From contig JACRDV010000078.1 of the NCBI GenBank assembly GCA_024860865.1, forward strand, positions 1 through 6,500: a stretch of DNA of 6,500 bases, read 5' to 3'. Within the stretch, counting starts at the first letter, position 1. The number at the start of each line of letters is the position of its first letter. A program made the position numbers and the translations under genes. Source of the DNA: JACRDV01 sp024860865 [NCBI: Methanobacteriota archaeon] (lineage in GTDB: Archaea > JACRDV01). Below are positions 4,678 through 6,500 of this stretch, one piece after another. The notes under the pieces were generated by a model. That model searched no databases, had not been told where the DNA came from, and worked only from the letters and a program-made list of their open reading frames with translations.

Positions 4678-4906
4678 AACCCTTAGTAAATATCAAGGGA
4701 ATGCTACGTGGATCAGCCAGCACTATAGCGATTTGAAGAAGAAATACAAGGACGAGTGGGTTGCAGTCTCGAATGCAAGAGTTATTGACCATGATAAAGA
4801 TTTGTCCTCATTAGTTGATAGGTTGGAGAAAAAATATCCAAAATTGTACAACCAAATAGCTGTGGAATATATTGCTAGAAAAGAGATAGATCTTATTCTG
4901 GGCTGA
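4661..4906 (+). CDS. DUF5678-like small protein, 81 aa
   Basis: The protein has the signature WISQHYSDLKKKYKDEWVAV (17-36), then NARVIDHDKDLSSLVDRLEKKYP (38-60) and AVEYIARKEIDLIL (67-80). The YKDEWVAV-x(5)-VIDHDKDL core matches what I recall of DUF5678, a small archaeal family of unknown function predicted to be an alpha/beta cytoplasmic domain. ATG 4661 is preceded by AGTGAT (4651-4656), a near match to the GGTGAT ribosome-binding site, at a spacing of four. A GTG at 4652 would add three residues but overlap that site. The gene overlaps the vapC remnant in another frame. It is probably co-transcribed with the antitoxin, although ATATAA at 4638-4643 could be its own promoter. No membrane segment or cysteine is present. 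Confidence 0.72.
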   Translation: MEAMVETLSKYQGNATWISQHYSDLKKKYKDEWVAVSNARVIDHDKDLSSLVDRLEKKYPKLYNQIAVEYIARKEIDLILG

Positions 4907-4943
4907 CTAAGTTGGTGAAAACTTCAGAATCTAAAGCGAATAT

Positions 4944-4965
4944 AGCCTCTGAGTAGGCTTAAAAA
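4944..4965 (-). terminator. Possible terminator region downstream of tRNA-Thr
   Basis: For minus-strand transcripts leaving tRNA-Thr, the sequence reaches a T5 run (4961-4965) 26 bases after the tRNA end. A 5-bp inverted repeat, AGCCT/AGGCT (4944-4948 and 4955-4959), lies beside it. Archaeal termination needs little more than a T run, so this is plausible but weak. Confidence 0.25.
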
Positions 4966-4990
4966 TCACAAGAGTTTGAAGTCCTGTGGG

Positions 4991-5062
4991 AGCCCCGGAC
5001 GGGATTTGAACCCGCGATTTACTGCGTACGAGGCAGTTGCCTTACCGCTTGGCCACCGGGGC
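4991..5062 (-). tRNA. tRNA-Thr(CGT), intronless
   Basis: Read from 5062 on the minus strand, acceptor GCCCCGG pairs perfectly with CCGGGGC and is followed by T73, the discriminator of archaeal tRNA-Thr. The D arm is GCC-loop-GGC. The anticodon arm is ACTGC-CTCGTAC-GCAGT with anticodon CGT (34-36), reading ACG. The T arm is GCGGG-TTCAAAT-CCCGT. It is 72 bases long with no intron. CCA is not encoded in register (the bases after T73 read CCCA), so it must be added by the CCA enzyme. The first base is also the last base of the trm5 stop codon. Confidence 0.94.
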
Positions 5063-6162
5063 TATTTAGTATTAATGTCAATGTAGCTATTTAATAATGC
5101 GTCAACTGCGATTTGATACTCATACGGAGCATAAGGTCGAACGATTCTTTTATGTAGGATCTCAATTTCTCTTCCGGCTTTTTTTGCTGAGCTGGTTATC
5201 CTCTCAATTGCCCTTTCGAAAATATCATGTTGTTCTTCGCTTCCTATCTCGTAGTAATGGATTATCCCACCAACTGGTTTAAGAGCAGATATTGCGCTAT
5301 CTAAAAACTCAAAAGCAGTATGAGGCAAATTCATAATCACTCTATCAGCTTGATTTTTAAGTTTAGTTTCAATTATTTTTTTAGTATCTCCAAGAAATGG
5401 TATTACCTTTCCCTCAACTTTGTTCAACTTTATATTTTCTTTTAAAAATTCAACTGCCACAGGATTTTTATCAATAGCATAAATTTTTTCAATTGGCATG
5501 CTCTTTGCGATTAGAATCGAAAAGGGGCCAATTCCGGCAAACATATCAACTATAGTTTCACCAGGCCTAACCTGGCTTGCAACTCTTTTATGCTCAGTTG
5601 CTAACCTTGGACTAAAATAAACTTTATTGATATCAACTTTAAACCTGCAGCCATATTCTTTATGAATTGTTGTAGTTCTCGTCTCACCAGCGATGACTTG
5701 AGCTTCTCTAACTCTAAACTCACCACCTACTGCACCAACTTTTTTTGCAACAACTCTAATTTGAGGATGCACATCAAAAACAGCTTTAGCAATTAAATTT
5801 TGAGCATGCATTAAACCTTCTGGGATTTCAATTATTGCGATATCCCCAACAATATCGTAAGAGACTGGAATTATAGCAAGCTCAAACGGAGTTAGTTTAT
5901 CTTCTAGAGCTTCGGTTAAGTTTCTCGGCTTTCTTTCTTTAGCTGGAACTGTTGGCTCAACCTCTGCTTCAACTATTTCAAATGGAATTTTCAATTCCGC
6001 TAAAACAGCAGGAGAAGGCCTTTCAACTAATGGGATTAACAAAAATTGGTCTTGATGGGCAATTTTGTGACTTTGATCAAATATCTTTAGCTTAATCAGC
6101 GCAGATCTTACCCGCTCTCCGTGTTGTTTTGGGACTTTTAAACAAAATATTTTATTGGTCAT
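5062..6162 (-). CDS. trm5: Archaeal Trm5: tRNA (guanine37-N1)-methyltransferase, 366 aa
   Basis: This enzyme transfers a methyl group from SAM to N1 of G37, next to the anticodon, in tRNAs reading CNN and some other codons; the m1G37 prevents +1 frameshifting. The three-domain layout is visible. A small N-terminal D1 domain (1-70) of the kind that touches the tRNA elbow is joined by a linker containing KERKPRNLTEALE (75-87) to D2 (about 90-180), and then a class I methyltransferase domain. Key motifs are YFSPRLATEH (182-191, with the conserved Arg), DMFAGIGPFSI (206-216, SAM binding), IYAIDKNP (227-234, ribose-binding Asp231), NLPH (278-281, active site) and RPYAPYEYQIAVD (342-354). Length fits the D1-containing archaeal forms. 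The gene starts at ATG 6160-6162 without a Shine-Dalgarno site. Its TAG stop (5062-5064) shares one base with tRNA-Thr, so the two are probably co-transcribed in part. Confidence 0.95.
   Translation of the reverse strand: MTNKIFCLKVPKQHGERVRSALIKLKIFDQSHKIAHQDQFLLIPLVERPSPAVLAELKIPFEIVEAEVEPTVPAKERKPRNLTEALEDKLTPFELAIIPVSYDIVGDIAIIEIPEGLMHAQNLIAKAVFDVHPQIRVVAKKVGAVGGEFRVREAQVIAGETRTTTIHKEYGCRFKVDINKVYFSPRLATEHKRVASQVRPGETIVDMFAGIGPFSILIAKSMPIEKIYAIDKNPVAVEFLKENIKLNKVEGKVIPFLGDTKKIIETKLKNQADRVIMNLPHTAFEFLDSAISALKPVGGIIHYYEIGSEEQHDIFERAIERITSSAKKAGREIEILHKRIVRPYAPYEYQIAVDALLNSYIDINTK
5088..5094 (-). promoter_or_regulatory. Candidate TATA box of tRNA-Thr inside the trm5 coding region
   Basis: The minus strand reads ATTATTAAATA over the last codons of trm5. 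TTAAATA is centred about 29 bases before the tRNA 5' end, slightly beyond the usual distance and suited to a two- or three-base leader. Read-through from trm5 is the alternative. Confidence 0.4.
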
Positions 6163-6212
6163 AGTTCTTAAAATGATTTCATGGAAGGTGAATTAATTTC
6201 TATTGGATTAGG

Positions 6213-6218
6213 TTTATA
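6213..6218 (-). promoter_or_regulatory. Candidate TATA box of trm5 at the edge of the insertion element
   Basis: The minus strand reads CGTATAAACC, centred about 53 bases before the trm5 ATG. This predicts a leader of some 25 bases. It abuts the GTTCAC end of the IS200/IS605-like element, so the insertion lies directly upstream of, or has replaced, the original upstream promoter sequence. Confidence 0.4.
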
Positions 6219-6221
6219 CGG

Positions 6222-6384
6222 TGAACTACCTACTGGCTAAAGCCAGTGGCATCACAGATGCCTTATGGTTTCCAAGGTCGCACACTGGTTGGTTAGCCTC
6301 TCGCTATCGAGGCGTAGCTGCACAAAGCCTTGGTTATGGGCTGGTTCACAAACAGCCCTGTTCCCAAACATATAGTCTAGGAAC
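6222..6384 (-). ncRNA. Probable reRNA (omega RNA) scaffold of TnpB
   Basis: TnpB nucleases use an RNA made from the 3' part of tnpB plus the right end, with the guide taken from flanking DNA. Here the 3' coding part and right end are rich in hairpins: GTTCC/GGAAC (6360-6364, 6380-6384), GGGCTG/CAGCCC (6338-6343, 6353-6358), GCCTC/GAGGC (6296-6300, 6309-6313), GGCATC/GATGCC and the right-end hairpin. If the RNA follows the known rule, its guide would start near 6221 and read the roughly 16 bases that include the trm5 TATA-like box. The extent is inferred; no RNA data are available. Confidence 0.42.
6230..6249 (-). repeat. Right-end hairpin of the IS element
   Basis: ACTGGCT (6232-6238) and AGCCAGT (6241-6247) pair perfectly around two bases, and C6230-G6249 plus a T-G pair extend the stem to nine. 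Such imperfect subterminal hairpins are the TnpA binding sites of IS200/IS605 elements. A second hairpin, GGCATC/GATGCC (6248-6253 and 6257-6262), overlaps the tnpB stop codon and is mutually exclusive with part of the first. Confidence 0.65.
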
Positions 6385-6500
6385 CTGTTTGCAATATTTA
6401 TTGCTCCATTTAAATCTGCATTATATTCTAAGCCACAAGAGCACTTGAATAATCTTTTTATTCTAACTCCTTTCGCTCCACATTTATGGCAAGTTATTGA
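6252..6500 (-). CDS. tnpB: TnpB RNA-guided nuclease, C-terminal fragment (5' part outside window)
   Basis: The visible 82 residues end at TGA 6252-6254. They begin in the target-nucleic-acid-binding zinc ribbon, with CHKC (fragment residues 4-7) and CSC (20-22). [14 protein letters not shown] (26-39) follows, containing the third RuvC catalytic Asp (residue 29) and the family's DLNGAxNI signature. TnpB is the RNA-guided DNA endonuclease of IS200/IS605-type elements that helps them persist at their insertion sites and is the ancestor of Cas12. The second zinc knuckle is C-x-C rather than the more common C-x2-C. A 43-residue tail without recognisable domain (FLDYMFGN to the end) is encoded by the hairpin-rich stretch that probably doubles as guide-RNA scaffold. 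The frame is intact here; whether the N-terminal catalytic residues survive cannot be seen. Confidence 0.9.
   Translation of the reverse strand, partial: SITCHKCGAKGVRIKRLFKCSCGLEYNADLNGAINIANRFLDYMFGNRAVCEPAHNQGFVQLRLDSERLTNQCATLETIRHL

Larger units (their letters stand above)
6221..6500 (-). mobile_element. Right end of an IS200/IS605-family element (continues beyond the window)
   Basis: The tnpB 3' end is followed on the minus strand by a hairpin and the sequence GGTAGTTCAC, a right-end layout typical of this family. In such elements a TnpA transposase recognises subterminal hairpins and no terminal inverted repeats exist. The boundary is placed at about 6221, give or take five bases. Whether tnpA is present cannot be seen. 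The element's right end points at trm5. Confidence 0.7.

Noticed and set aside
6221-6448. 75-codon plus-strand open frame opposite tnpB
   Set aside because: The minus strand encodes a clear TnpB C-terminus, and this frame is its antisense shadow.
1-6500. CRISPR array, direct-repeat cluster or defence system
   Set aside because: No regularly spaced repeats, and no Cas, restriction or other defence genes beyond the eroded toxin-antitoxin pair and TnpB.

Overview
The window looks archaeal. The evidence is a full-length archaeal-type Trm5 (tRNA m1G37 methyltransferase), A/T-rich TATA-like boxes about 23-29 bases upstream of several gene starts, an interrupted class II tRNA gene, a tRNA-Thr with U73, a GspE2/VirB11-type secretion ATPase, a VapB-like antitoxin, a DUF5678-like protein and an IS200/IS605-type TnpB. 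The mix would suit a Thermoproteota lineage such as Bathyarchaeia, but that placement is a guess.

Left part (1-1330): the 3' end of a DUF371-like gene on the plus strand meets a small zinc-ribbon gene on the minus strand tail to tail. A second small zinc-ribbon gene follows, also on the minus strand. Upstream of it lies a 34-codon reading frame whose end, together with 20 bases after the stop, is almost identical to a segment near 4300 in the opposite orientation. The rest, up to 1330, is AT-rich with no convincing gene.

Middle (1331-4350): a membrane-anchored SAM methyltransferase with a good TATA and Shine-Dalgarno site; a 132-base interrupted tRNA-Leu on the minus strand with a well-placed promoter; an orphan type II/IV secretion ATPase starting at TTG; and a gene relic carrying the second copy of the 50-base repeat.

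Right part (4351-6500): an antitoxin-like coiled-coil protein, followed directly by what looks like the first seven codons of a lost PIN toxin (VapC), then a DUF5678-like protein. On the minus strand are trm5 and tRNA-Thr(CGT), where the tRNA begins on the last base of the trm5 stop codon. At the edge is the right end of an IS200/IS605-family element with the TnpB C-terminus and a structured, reRNA-like 3' end pointing at the trm5 promoter.

Overall this is a housekeeping and accessory patchwork rather than one system. Two tRNA genes and a tRNA modifier sit among remnants of mobile and toxin-antitoxin elements. The most interesting signals are the inverted 50-base duplication, the hard-to-fold tRNA-Leu intron region, and the eroded vapBC locus.
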